Positions 1 through 10,112 of a stretch of 64,000 bases of DNA are shown piece by piece. This DNA comes from Rhizaria sp. SCN 62-66 (taxonomy: Eukaryota; Rhizaria, unplaced), in NCBI GenBank assembly GCA_001724265.1, contig MEDY01000098.1:1-64000 (forward strand), written 5' to 3'. Numbering within the stretch: the stretch's first letter is position 1; every line of letters starts with the position of its first letter. Made by a program: the position numbers and the translations under genes. The notes beneath the pieces were generated by a model. The model was not told where the DNA came from, ran no database searches, and saw only the letters and a list, made by a program, of their open reading frames with translations.

Positions 1-2
1 GC

Positions 3-95
3 CGCCCCCTCTCCAAGACCGTCTCCTTCAACCTCGTCAAGATCGAGAAGGCCGGCCCTTCCCAGGACTCCCTCAAGTCCTTCGCTGGCTTCTAA
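3..95 (+). CDS. 3' end of an unidentified gene (partial)
   Basis: The window opens inside a reading frame that codes for 30 residues, ending in KSFAGF, and stops at a TAA at 93-95. The codons are strongly C/G-ending, as in the window's confirmed genes. A possible poly(A) signal, AATAAA, lies at 129-134, soon after the stop. The fragment is too short to assign a family, and no motif is visible. It is convergent with the protease gene at 632-3796. Confidence 0.6.
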   Translation, partial: RPLSKTVSFNLVKIEKAGPSQDSLKSFAGF

Positions 96-631
96 ATTGC
101 CTCGATGATCAATTCCAATTGAGACCCAAATAAACACCAAATTTTCAACCACCTTCCCAGGTTAACAACAAAGCGCTTCTCTCCCTCGCTCATGTACCCA
201 CACAAACACACACACACACACACACACATTGAAACAGAAGACTGATGATTAATAAATGATCTGAATTGTATTGATTTGGTTTCTCTTGAAGAAAGATAGA
301 AATAGATATGATTATGTTAGCCGCTGTCCATGTCTGTCGACATCAGGACTCCAACTTGCTTGCACGGCCCTGCTACGATAGGACAATTACAAACGTCACG
401 TCACATAAAAAGGTTAACCGGGAAGCGTCATAACAAAACAAACAAAAATGCATAAGCGCACATATCCCATACATACACAAGATTCAACATACAAGCACAG
501 CACACCTTCATTCGTGCCGTGCTGCTCATATGAAAAGTGCAAAAGTCTGCTTCACTTCAATCAGCAACGATCGCTCACATCAGATGCTCAGACACTGTTG
601 CTTGTTGGCAGCGCATTCCCTCTGTGCCACT
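96..631. other. Convergent intergenic region with CA microsatellite
   Basis: This spacer separates the 3' ends of two convergent genes. It is AT-richer than its neighbours. It holds a candidate poly(A) signal at 129-134 and a CA dinucleotide run. I see no supported gene in it. Confidence 0.6.
207..228. repeat. (CA)n microsatellite
   Basis: About eleven uninterrupted CA units lie in the 3' flank of the first partial gene. Confidence 0.9.
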
Positions 632-3600
632 TCACTTGGCAGGCTTGTTGGCGTCCTCACCGTCCGCCCCCGCCGTGGCCGTCGCGGCCGCAGCAGCGGG
701 GCCCGCAGACGTGGGCGCAGCAGCCGGACCGGTCGCAGCGGTCGCGGCGGCCGCGGTAGCAGCGGCGGCGTCAAGGGCCACGGCACTGGTGGTGGCCGAC
801 ACGGGGGCCGCGCCGCCCGCGCCCTCGGGCACCGGCGATTGGCGGAAACCGGGGTCGTCCTCGGGCGCGGTGCCCTTGGACGGGTGCTCCAGCGTCGCCA
901 GCTTCTGCTTCTGCATGTTGATGAAGTTGACGTACGCGTCGGACGAGAACGGACGCGGGCCGAGCAGCGCGACGAGCCCGTCGTGGTTGATGGTCTCGCG
1001 CTCCAGCAGCGCCTCGGCGAGGGCTTCGATCTGCGCGCGCTTGTCCGTGACGAGCTTGAGAGCGCGCTCGTACTGCTTATCGATGATCGCCTTGATCTCG
1101 CTGTCGATCACCTCGGAAGTCGCCTCGGAGACAGGCTTGTAGAACGAGTCATCCTTGCGCGGGAACGAGAAGTTGTGCAGCTTATCAGACATACCGTACA
1201 CAGACACCATACCGGCGGCGACACGGTGGGCCTGCTCCAGATCGTTCGAAGCGCCAGTGGAGATCTTGTCGAAGAAGATCTTCTCAGCAGCGCGGCCACC
1301 GAGCGTCATAGTGATGTTGTCAACCAGCTGCTCCGTCTGCATCAGAGTAAGCTCGTTGGGCAGGTACTGCGCGAAACCGAGCGCGCCGCCAGTGCGGGGC
1401 ACGATAGTCACCTTGAGCAGCGGCTCGGCGAACTCGAGGAACCAGCCAACGACGGCGTGGCCGGCCTCGTGGTACGCGACAAGCTTGCGCTCGCGGGCGT
1501 TCATGATGTGGTTGGGGCGTTCCATGCCGCCGATGACGCGATCAATCGCGCGCTCGAAATCGACCAAATCGACGGCGTTCTTGTTGGTGCGCGCGGCGAC
1601 GAGCGCGCCTTCGTTGCACACGTTGGCGATATCAGCGCCGACCATGCCGGGCGTGAGCGCAGACAAACGCACCGCAAGGTCGTGGATGTCGTGGTTGAGC
1701 GCGAGCTTGGCGAGGTGGACCTTAAAGATGTCCACGCGGCCCTTGATGTCGGGCGCGTCGACGGGGATGCGACGGTCGAAGCGGCCGGGGCGCAGAAGGG
1801 CCTTATCGAGGATGTCGACACGGTTGGTACCGGCGAGCACGATAACGTTCTCCGTGGTCTTGAAGCCGTCCATCTCGACCAGGAGCTGGATCAGCGTGGC
1901 GTCGCGCTCCTCGTTGCTCGACGACTTGCCGCCACGCTGGCGGCCGATGGCGTCAATTTCGTCGATGAAGATGATCGAGGGCGCGACTTTGCGGGCCTCC
2001 TTGAAGAGATCACGTACACGGCCGCCGCCGACACCGACAAACATGTCGGAGAAATCGGAGCCAGCGATGGAGAGGAACGGCACGCCGGCCTCACCGGCGA
2101 TAGCCTTGGCGAGGAGAGTCTTACCGGTACCGGGGGGGCCGACGAGGAGAGCGCCCTTGGGGATCTTGGCGCCGAGTTTGTGGTACTTAGCGGGGTTGCG
2201 GAGAAAATCAACAAACTCCATGATCTCAGCCTTGGCTTCTTCGACACCGGCGACGTCTGTGAAGCGTGTCTTAGCGTTCTTGGGCGTGAGGAGGTAGAAG
2301 GGCGCCTTGGTACGGGAACCCATGAGTCCCATGGGTCCGCCGCCGCCCTTAAGCATCGACGGCACGGACGAAAACATCCGGAACAGGAAATAAATCATCG
2401 CGACAGAGAAAAGCGTCGAGGTGAACTCGCCGATGTTGGCGTCGGGCATGTACGACACAGGGATCCAGTCGGCCACGGCGGCGCCGGCCTCCTGGCGCGC
2501 AAGCTCGAGGTTCATCTCGAGCACTTCGGCCGAGGGCGTGGTGAAGGAGTAGTCGGAGTGAGGCTGGCCGGGACCGCGCTGGAGATCGGCGACAACGCGG
2601 GAGCCGTAGACATGGATCTGCTTGACGAGGCCCGTATCGAGGAACTGCGACTTGAACTCAACCCACGAGTGGTTACGCATCGCCATGTTCCGCGCCAGAG
2701 TCACGAGCATCGACAACACAGACGCCGCGGCGACGCCGCCAATGGCGTACTTGGCCCAGACGGGCATCGGTGCGGGCGAAGTGTCGTCCTTATCGGCCTC
2801 CTCGCCGTTGAGCTTGGGGGCCTCGTCCTTGCCGGCGGCCGCGGATCCAGAACCGGACTTGCCAGCGGCGCCGGAGCTGGAACTGGAGCTGGAGGAAGAC
2901 TTGGCCTTGAAGTTGGCGCCAACGTCGTCGAGGATCTTCTTCCACTCCATGTCGGTCAAACTTGCGCCTGTCTTCTTGGCGGGAGAGGCAGAGGGAGACT
3001 TGTCCTGGTGATCGTCCTTCTTGTCCTTCTTATCAGCGACACCACCAGCAGGGGCAGCAGCGTCAGAGCCGGAGCCAGAGGCGGCGCCGGCACCAGCGGG
3101 GTGGTCACCGGCGGGGGTCGCGGGGGGCTTACTCTCACCGCCAGTGTGTGTGAGGATGAGAGCAGGGTTGTGCCAGATCGCAGTCAAAACGCGCTCATGG
3201 CGAAGGAAAAACTCTTTCGCAGCCTCGCCAGACCAGTCAACGCGGGCCGACAGCGCGCGGCGGAAGGCGGCGAGCACGCGCGCGCCGGCCGTGGCGGCGG
3301 CGGCGGCCTTCTGCTGGGCGCCGCCGAAGCGCGCGCGGTCGGCGGCGAGGAGGGACGCGAGGGCAGCGCGGGTGGAACGCACGGCGGCGTCGGCAGTCAG
3401 AACGGCCTGGTCGGCGGGAGTAGGCGCGTAGGCAAGGTGGCAGTGGCGGTCCGTTGTAGGCGCGGGCGCAGCCTCGGCCGCAGCCTCCGAGGAAGCGATA
3501 GCAGCCTCAGGAATGGCAGCAGCGACGGTCGTAGAGAAAACGCGCGTGGGGGCAGAGAGCTTGGCAACGCGGGGGGCAGCGGCAGCAGCAACGGAAGAGA

Positions 3601-3796
3601 CAGCAGAAATCGAGGCGAAGGCGCGGACGGGACCGTTGGAAACGGCGAACGACGCGGGGGCGGCAGCGGAAGCGGCAGCAGCAGCGGCGGTGGCGCGGGC
3701 AGCAGTGCGACGAGCAGCGGGAGCAGCGGCGGAGCGCGGCACCGAGGAAAAGAGAGACCGCAGGGCGCGGGACGTCCCTTGTCGCGCAGAATGCAT
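632..3796 (-). CDS. AFG3: Mitochondrial m-AAA protease, AFG3/FtsH family
   Basis: Membrane-bound ATP-dependent zinc metalloprotease of the mitochondrial inner membrane; 1054 aa, one exon, TGA stop. The chosen Met (38 codons inside the longest frame) begins a basic, Ala/Ser/Arg-rich presequence. An acceptor-like CCCCACAG lies 11 nt upstream of it. Two membrane segments near residues 345-365 and 440-455 flank an intermembrane-space domain, typical of m-AAA proteases. Walker A (GPPGTGKT) lies near 550, Walker B (FIDEID) near 605 and the arginine-finger segment (RPGRFDRR) near 665. The zinc site HEAGH lies near 777. The Gly/Met-rich linker after TM2 and the FPRKDDSFYKP segment resemble AFG3L2. 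Oddities are GGG where FtsH normally has GPA after the FVGVG pore motif, and a long Pro/Ala tail. AFG3-like versus paraplegin-like is not settled. Confidence 0.95.
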   Translation of the reverse strand: MHSARQGTSRALRSLFSSVPRSAAAPAARRTAARATAAAAAASAAAPASFAVSNGPVRAFASISAVSSVAAAAAPRVAKLSAPTRVFSTTVAAAIPEAAIASSEAAAEAAPAPTTDRHCHLAYAPTPADQAVLTADAAVRSTRAALASLLAADRARFGGAQQKAAAAATAGARVLAAFRRALSARVDWSGEAAKEFFLRHERVLTAIWHNPALILTHTGGESKPPATPAGDHPAGAGAASGSGSDAAAPAGGVADKKDKKDDHQDKSPSASPAKKTGASLTDMEWKKILDDVGANFKAKSSSSSSSSSGAAGKSGSGSAAAGKDEAPKLNGEEADKDDTSPAPMPVWAKYAIGGVAAASVLSMLVTLARNMAMRNHSWVEFKSQFLDTGLVKQIHVYGSRVVADLQRGPGQPHSDYSFTTPSAEVLEMNLELARQEAGAAVADWIPVSYMPDANIGEFTSTLFSVAMIYFLFRMFSSVPSMLKGGGGPMGLMGSRTKAPFYLLTPKNAKTRFTDVAGVEEAKAEIMEFVDFLRNPAKYHKLGAKIPKGALLVGPPGTGKTLLAKAIAGEAGVPFLSIAGSDFSDMFVGVGGGRVRDLFKEARKVAPSIIFIDEIDAIGRQRGGKSSSNEERDATLIQLLVEMDGFKTTENVIVLAGTNRVDILDKALLRPGRFDRRIPVDAPDIKGRVDIFKVHLAKLALNHDIHDLAVRLSALTPGMVGADIANVCNEGALVAARTNKNAVDLVDFERAIDRVIGGMERPNHIMNARERKLVAYHEAGHAVVGWFLEFAEPLLKVTIVPRTGGALGFAQYLPNELTLMQTEQLVDNITMTLGGRAAEKIFFDKISTGASNDLEQAHRVAAGMVSVYGMSDKLHNFSFPRKDDSFYKPVSEATSEVIDSEIKAIIDKQYERALKLVTDKRAQIEALAEALLERETINHDGLVALLGPRPFSSDAYVNFINMQKQKLATLEHPSKGTAPEDDPGFRQSPVPEGAGGAAPVSATTSAVALDAAAATAAAATAATGPAAAPTSAGPAAAAATATAGADGEDANKPAK

Positions 3797-4433
3797 CGCG
3801 AGGCGGGCTGTGGGGACGGGGGCGGAAAGACGAGAAGGGCAAAGGGGAGAGAAAAGCAGTCCAGAAAGAAGAAAAAGAAGCATGAGACTTGAGAGCATTA
3901 GGGAAGTCACGTAACGCCAGATTTTTCATGAAAACAGGGCAAAATGCAGATCGGATGTGTAGCCTGGGGCAACAGAAAAACGCTCTCAGTGACATAGTGG
4001 TGGGATACTTCGAACAGACAAGATGGAGCGTGAAATCGCGCGGCAGATGTTGTTTTGACCACGTTCGCGAATCTGTTGAGTGGCAAGCCATGTGATAGAA
4101 TGCACGCGCCGACAGCGACTAGAGCGCATATAAACAAACAAAATATTGCACTCACGGCACAAAGAAGTCATAGACGCTAAACTAGAATTACTGACGCCGT
4201 GTCTGGAGCGCGGGAGCACGTGCTCGAATCCCCGCCGAATGGGAGGGCTGTCTCACTCACAGTCGACTCGGTAGGTCAGTCAGCCACGAGTCGGTCTCGG
4301 TGGAGTCCAGTCAGGCGAAGTTAAGCCGCTCTGGGGGTTGCCTCACAAGGAACCCCGTTTTTTGGCTGATTTGTCCCCTGTGACGGCAAGCAACACTTTG
4401 TTCGCTTTCCGACTTTAAGCTCACACTAAGAAC
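3797..4433. promoter_or_regulatory. Divergent spacer between AFG3 and beta-adaptin genes
   Basis: Both flanking genes are transcribed outward, so their promoters should lie here. On the minus strand a pyrimidine tract ending CCCCACAG lies just upstream of the AFG3 ATG. On the plus strand CACTAAG lies 3 nt before the adaptin ATG. A cluster of hairpins followed by T6 is listed separately. No GTACG donor was seen for a 5'UTR intron on either side. Confidence 0.5.
4203..4365 (+). other. Cluster of stem-loops ending in T6; possible Pol III RNA
   Basis: The palindrome GAGCACGTGCTC is nested inside a GCGGG/CCCGC stem at about 4210-4235. GACTCG pairs with CGAGTC at about 4264-4292. GGGGTT pairs with AACCCC at about 4333-4356, immediately followed by GTTTTTT, which looks like a Pol III stop. 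I tested it by eye against 5S rRNA, U1-U6, SRP, RNase P and tRNA signatures and found no convincing match. A short GAAGTTAAGC resembles 5S rRNA, but its flanks do not. It could equally be promoter structure. Confidence 0.25.
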
Positions 4434-7400
4434 ATGTCAAAGGTACGTTTCCTTTTGTGAATAACGCTTTGCTGCCGCCGCGATGAATCCCTGCTTGTCA
4501 GCTGTCGACACCCACGAAGGCACTCTGCCAAGCATATCTCTGCCCCCCGCGGTCTCCGCTCTGGCTGGAAGCGCTCTGAGAGCGTCTTGTAGGCTTAGCG
4601 ATGCATATATCGTCGGGCTTGTGCGCCCTAATCCACTCCGAGCTCTGGCCAGACACCGCTTTATCCCGCTTTTTGTGCCTTGAAGGGTGATCTTCAAAGT
4701 GACTGCACCAGGTGCCCTCCGCCTACGTCGTCCTCGTCTGCCCAACGCTCGGTCTGCTTGTGACAGCTGTCTGTCCATGCTGGACACGCGCTGCTGCATC
4801 TGCCCTGCCTGCTGCCTTCATCTCCTGCAGCTATCCTGTTGCCGTGAGAGGCTCGTAGTGTCAGCCGTCAGCAAACCTTAACACAGCCCAAGCGCTCAAC
4901 GGCGAATCGTGGGCGTCAAACCACTGCTCTAAGCAAGCACTCTATGATGCGAATATCACTCTATATCATTGGCCTAGACTCACTCTAACTCAACTTGTCT
5001 CTTCTTTCCCAACGCTCCGCTCACAGGGTTCTGACGGTCGCTTTTTCTCGACCCAAAAGAAGGGCGAGGTGCACGAGCTGCGCAACGACCTTAACTCCGG
5101 CAACAAGGACAAGGTTAAGGATGCTGTCAAGAAGGTCATTGCTTCGATGACTGTCGGCAAGGACGTTTCCGCGCTCTTTACTGACGTCATCAAGTGCATG
5201 CAGACGGACAACATCGAGCTCAAGAAGCTTGTGTATCTCTACATCATCAACTACGCCCGCTCGCAGCCCGACAAGGCGATTCTCGTCGTCAACTCGTTCC
5301 AGAAGGACTCCGAGGACCGCAACAACCCTCTGATCCGTGCGTTGGCCATCCGCACCATGGGCTGCATCCGCGTCGACCGCATCACGCAGTTCCTCTGCGA
5401 CCCCCTGGCCGCGCGTCTCCGTGACCGTGACCCCTACGTCCGCAAGACGGCTGCCGTGTGCGTCGCCAAGCTCTACGACCTGAACCCCGAGCTCGTCGTC
5501 GACCAGGGTTTCCTCAACACGCTGCGCGACCTCATCTCCGACTCGAACCACACCGTCGTGGCCAACGCCGTTGCCGCGCTCGTCGAGATCAGCGAGGCGT
5601 CCAACAAGGACGTGTTCCAGATGAACGCCGACATGCTCGCCAAGCTGCTCTCTGCGCTCGACGCCTGCACCGAGTGGGGACAGGTCTCGATCCTCGACTG
5701 CCTCGCCAAGTACTCCCCCTCTGCGCAGGAGGCCGAGGACATTGTGGAGCGCGTGGCGCCGCGTCTCAAGCACGCCAACGCCGCCGTCGCCATGTCGGCC
5801 ATCAAGGTCATCACGCGGTACCTCGCCTTCATCAAGAACCCGCAGCTGGAGGAACTGCTGCTGCTCAACAAGCTGCCCCCGCCGCTCATCACGCTGCTGT
5901 CGGACCGCCGTCCCGAGATCCAGTACGTCGCGCTGCGTAACATCCGGCTTATTGTGCAGAAGTTCCCTCAGATCCTGTCCAACCACGTCAAGCACTTCTT
6001 CTGCAAGTACAACGACCCGCTGTACGTCAAAATGGAGAAGCTCGAGGTGATGATCTCCCTCGTCTCGGCCGACAACGCTGAGAAGGTGCTCGCCGAGTTC
6101 AAGGAGTACGCCAATGAGATCGACGTCGACTTCGTCCGCAAGGCTGTGCGCGCTATCGGCCGTTGCGCGATCAAGCTGCCCGAGGCCGCGGACCGCTGCG
6201 TGACGATCCTGCTCTCGCTGATCGAGAACAAGGTCAACTACGTCGTCCAGGAAGCCATGGTTGTCATCAAGAACATCTTCCGCCGCTACCCCAACGAGTA
6301 CGAGTCGATTATCTCGACTCTGTGCGAGTCGCTCGACACGCTCGACGAGCCCGAGGCCAAGGCCGCGATCATCTGGATCGTCGGCGAGTACGGTGACCGC
6401 ATCGACAACGCCGCTGACCTGCTCGGTGCATGGGTCGAGACCTTTGAGGAGGAGCCCCAGGCCGTGCAGCTCCAGCTGCTCACCGCCGTCGTCAAGCTTT
6501 TCCTCAAAGTTCCTGCCGCCGCCAAGGACCTCGTCACGCAGGTGCTCGAGCGCGCGACCAAGAACACTGATAACCCGGATCTTCGTGACCGTGGCTTTAT
6601 CTACTGGCGCATGTTGTCAGCGAATCCCACCACGACGCAGCAGGTTGTGCTGGCCACCAAGGAGCCTGTCACCGACGATTCCGAGCAGCTCGACCCCCAG
6701 GTACGCCTTTTCGCAAGTCACCAACACCTGAAAATGAACATGAAATGCACTTAACACCCTTGTCTATCAGTTCATAACAATAATATGTCTCTATTTTTGA
6801 AGTTTCTATCGCAATTGTCTCACATGATCATCGTCGCCATCATCATGTATCTCATTTTGTTTCTGCTTAGGTTCTCGACGCCCTTATGGCGTCGCTGTCT
6901 ACGCTGGCGTCTGTGTACCACAAGCTGCCCGAGACGTTTGTCAAGGACGCCAAGGGCTCCATCGAGCTCAAGCGCTCCGGTGCAGGCCAGGACGACGACG
7001 ACGAGGACGACGGTGGCATCGGCGAGGACGATGACGACTCCACCCCTCAGCAGCAGGCTCCTGCTCAGCAGCAGACGCAGGCTGCCGGTGCGGCCCCTCA
7101 GCAGGCTGCCGCGCCCGCCCCGGCCCCCGCCGCGACTGCCGGTGCCTTTGACCTCCTCGGTCTCGGCGCCCTTGAGCCCGCCGCTGTCGCTCCCGCCGCC
7201 CCCGCGGCCGCCGCGGCCGGTGGCGATGACATCTTCGCCCTCCTTGGCCTCGGCGGCGGCGCCCCCGCGGCGGCCCCCGCCGCCGCGGCCCCCGCTGCGT
7301 CTGCGGATCCGGTCGTGCTCTCGCCCAACGAGGGCTTCGGTCTCCAGATCCGCTGCCGCGCCGGCGTGTCCAACGGCAATCCCGCGCTTTTCCTCACGCT

Positions 7401-8010
7401 TGAGAACCGCGGCACGGCCGAGCTCTCTGCTTTCCCTGTCAAGTTCAACACCAACTACTTCGGCCTTGCGCCGGCGTCGCAGTTGCGCCTCTCGCTGCCC
7501 TCTGGCTCCACGGCGCAGGCGACGCTGGAGCTCACGGTCACGGGTGCCGCTCTCGACGCCAGCGCAAAGTCCCACGACGGGACGCTCCAGGTCGCGATGA
7601 AGCTGCCCGCCGGCATCGCGTACTTCCGCGTTGTCGTGCCCCCGGAGGCGCTGTTCGGCACCCAGGGCCTCATGTCCAAGGAGGACTGGCTCAAGGCGTG
7701 GCCCACCATCGCGACCGTGGCACCCGTCACCGCGTTCCGCTCCCCGCTCGTGTCCACCGCGGCGGCGGGCGGCGAGTCCGCGGCCGTGGCGCGCTTGCAG
7801 AGCGCGGGCGTCGCGCACCTGGCCACGCGCGACGTGCCGGCTACGGGCAAGCACATGTTCTTCGCCTCGCGCTGGCGCAATGTCGACGCGCTGATTGAGG
7901 TCGTGATTGCGCATGACGGCAGCGTGTCGGCCAAGGTCAAGGCGACGGATGCGGAGATTGCGCAGTTTGCTGCCACCGCGCTCAAGAACGTCCTCTCGTC
8001 CGCCAACTGA
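4434..8010 (+). CDS. AP1/2B: AP-1/AP-2 beta-adaptin
   Basis: Large beta subunit of the clathrin adaptor complexes AP-1/AP-2, acting in trans-Golgi, endosomal and plasma-membrane vesicle formation. Three exons: 4434-4442, 5027-6700 and 6871-8010, both introns phase 0 with GTACG donors. Product 940 aa, the usual beta-adaptin size. Exon 1 codes only for MSK; exon 2 continues with [17 protein letters not shown]. The alpha-solenoid trunk spans about residues 1-565 and is highly conserved ([17 protein letters not shown]). An acidic, then Gln/Ala/Pro-rich hinge follows at about 566-705, with DLLGLG and ALLGLG. These resemble clathrin boxes but lack the usual acidic end. The appendage spans about 706-940 and includes [12 protein letters not shown]. 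One ancestral beta1/2 gene is likely, since the sequence does not separate AP-1 from AP-2. Stop TGA. Confidence 0.97.
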
Positions 8011-8688
8011 GTGAATCGACGCGGCGCGACTTATGATTGATCTAACATAACATCGACAGGGCAGGGACGGACACAGCCCTGCTGTCGACGTGTCGTACAC
8101 GTGAGTGGTAGTTATTTGTTCGGAAAGGGGTTGATTGGTTCTTTGTCTTTGCTTGTTGGATAGTGTTGTTGTTTTTATTTTGTTTTTGGTTGTTTATATG
8201 CTTTACAAATGAGTGCAACCGTACGTCAGGCTCATCTCAAAAGAAGAGCGAGTCCTGCTATGGATGTGATTATACCGATACGTTTAGTAAAATAATGCTC
8301 AACAAGGCACGTAATTTGCCCTCTGCTGAAATACTATATCAATAAAAATTAAATATTACCACTACACACTCGTCTACGTCCTCGTAAAACTTGTTTTATC
8401 TCATTTTTATCTCATTTACCACAAACTGGTTCCGAAAAACTGTGACTTTTTAGGAACCACGAAATGCGACACAGCGAACGAAGTTAGTCTTTTGGTACAA
8501 ATTGAGGAGGCTTTGGAGGTGTTGCTTGCTGCTTTTAGATGTGTAATTGGCGTATATTGTTATCAAGATGCTATTCTTTCTTTTTATACTACTTTCATTC
8601 TTCAAAAACGTCTTGTTCGCTCCCTGTGACTCACGCTGAATCGCTGTTCTCTCTCCCTCCGTCTTGCCCATCGTGTAGAGACCGCACG
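8011..8688. other. Spacer with possible 5'UTR intron of the NDUFA13 gene
   Basis: AT-rich spacer. An AATAAA at 8341-8346 could serve adaptin polyadenylation. A GTACGTCAGG at 8221-8230 matches the local donor consensus, and TCGTGTAG at about 8671-8678 is an acceptor 10 nt before the next ATG. Together they could bound a 5'UTR intron of about 458 nt. The AATAAA would then lie inside that intron, so the transcript limits are unclear. Confidence 0.4.
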
Positions 8689-9180
8689 ATGTCTAACTTT
8701 CGCCCGGCCATCGCTCCCTCTTCGTGGAAGCTCCCCAACATGGACTTCGTGGTCAAGCGCAAGGGTCTGACTGGCTTTCAGTCGTTCGCCTTCGTTGGCG
8801 GCATCATGGCCTACGGCACGTGGAAGTTCATCACGGCCAACCGTCAGCACAACGAGGAGATTGTCGACCTGCAGAAGGAGCGTGTGTTCCGCCTTCACAT
8901 GATCCGCCAGATGTACCCTTCGCTCTTCCTTGGCCACGCCGCGTCGCAGGTCCGCGAGGACTCTGTGGTCGCTGACACGCGCGCGAGCCGCTTCCTGGAC
9001 GCTGTCGAGGCGGACCTCAACATGAAGCAGTACGACGTCATCATGGGCATGCGCACCGACGCTTGCGCCGAGGTCGCGCCCTACAAGATCACGTCCACGC
9101 CCGCCGAGGCCAAGGCTGCTGGCGCTGGCGCTATTGCCATCGAGGACGTGCTTAAGCGCATGGAGCAGCTCCGCAAGTAA
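8689..9180 (+). CDS. NDUFA13: Complex I accessory subunit NDUFA13/GRIM-19-like
   Basis: Small single-exon protein of 163 aa with a TAA stop. The start is the first Met after an acceptor-like TAG and opens MSNFRPAIAP. The pattern PNMDFVVKRKGLTGF, then a single membrane segment (FAFVGGIMAYGTWKFI, about residues 34-49), then a charged helix with LQKERVFRLHMIRQMYPS matches the GRIM-19 layout. In that family an xDYKRxxPxRGLSG motif precedes one TM helix and a long matrix helix. In the family it anchors in the inner mitochondrial membrane as part of complex I, consistent with NDUFV2 elsewhere in the window. The C-terminal half is divergent and Ala-rich. Assignment is by pattern recognition only. 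Confidence 0.7.
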   Translation: MSNFRPAIAPSSWKLPNMDFVVKRKGLTGFQSFAFVGGIMAYGTWKFITANRQHNEEIVDLQKERVFRLHMIRQMYPSLFLGHAASQVREDSVVADTRASRFLDAVEADLNMKQYDVIMGMRTDACAEVAPYKITSTPAEAKAAGAGAIAIEDVLKRMEQLRK

Positions 9181-10112
9181 AGTGAATGCAGCAACACTCC
9201 TCAAGCCTCTGATCGAGTACTCTCTTTCCTTTTATCTCAGTGTGAGCTGCTGTAACACCATGCTCTTGTGTCACTCTCGTTGTCGTTGCGCCTGTTGCTC
9301 TGATCCCTCAGTGGCGAGCGAGACACAACCGTCGCGAACGTGCCAACGACACTGGTTACACCCGTAGTCACAGTGACCCACAACATTATTTACCCTCGAC
9401 AACGCGCCGCTCTATCTCGCACTCGAACACGCATGTTCTACGCTTTCCGCACGATATATCTGCGTGTCGTTGCGCAACCCAATGTGGTTGAGTCCAAGGC
9501 GGTGCGTTGTCGATGACACGCCCGCTTCAGCAATCACGACACAAACACCTATCCGAGCCGAGGCGGGCGCGCGGCGGCGGCGACTGGTGCTCACAGCGTT
9601 TCTGTGCCCAGTCCGCGCTTTGCGCGCCCAACAGCTTGCGTGCTGCAAGCACCTTCAGGTTCATTTTTTCGTTTTCAATGCTGTCTTGGTCTGTGTGCTG
9701 CTGTCGCGCTGTGTCCGAAATCCTAAATCAAAAACTTACAAACACAAATATCATCGCCACCATGCGGTCTTGAGAACTGCAGTGGTCGTTCACAAAAACA
9801 TTAGCAACAAAAAATACTTCTAATACAAAGCAAATATGTATTTTAACCTCGTATCATCTCCCGTATCTGGTCTTAAATGCCCATCGAGCCAATCGCTCTC
9901 AAATCGAGCTGGTGGTAGCGTCTTTCATGTCAGAATTTCGAACCGAGATGGTCAATGCACAACTTGCCTAGACATATCTCCGTCGTCAAAAGCGTGGTTT
10001 GTTTTTGCTTAAGTAAATAATCACCTTTTTGTGCTCTTTATTTAATTTGTATCTTGTTTCTCGCCGTATTTATAGCGTTAACTCTGACTTAAAGAATCCA
10101 TCGCGAGGAAGC
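9181..10112. other. Intergenic region, no gene recognised
   Basis: A 932-nt spacer. Short open frames here have poor codon character and no recognisable motif. An acceptor-like TTTATAG at about 10068-10074 precedes the next gene's ATG by about 40 nt. A T-loop-like GGTTCGAA on the minus strand near 9935 has no tRNA stems around it. Confidence 0.5.

Noticed and set aside
530-3892. A 1120-codon open frame on the plus strand opposite the AFG3 gene
   Set aside because: It is an antisense shadow produced by GC-rich codons; its translation is Arg/Gly-rich and has no family features, while the minus strand encodes a complete protease.
4220-4240. tRNA T-arm-like GTGCTCGAATCCCC
   Set aside because: No 5-bp T-stem or other cloverleaf arms; the sequence folds as a long hairpin instead.
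5021-5995. Long minus-strand frame opposite beta-adaptin
   Set aside because: Shadow of a highly conserved plus-strand exon; it mirrors the codon pattern only.
6820-8100. A 426-codon minus-strand frame opposite adaptin exon 3
   Set aside because: Arg/Gly-rich antisense shadow of the hinge and appendage.
9930-9950. tRNA-like GGTTCGAA on the minus strand
   Set aside because: Flanks do not form T or acceptor stems.
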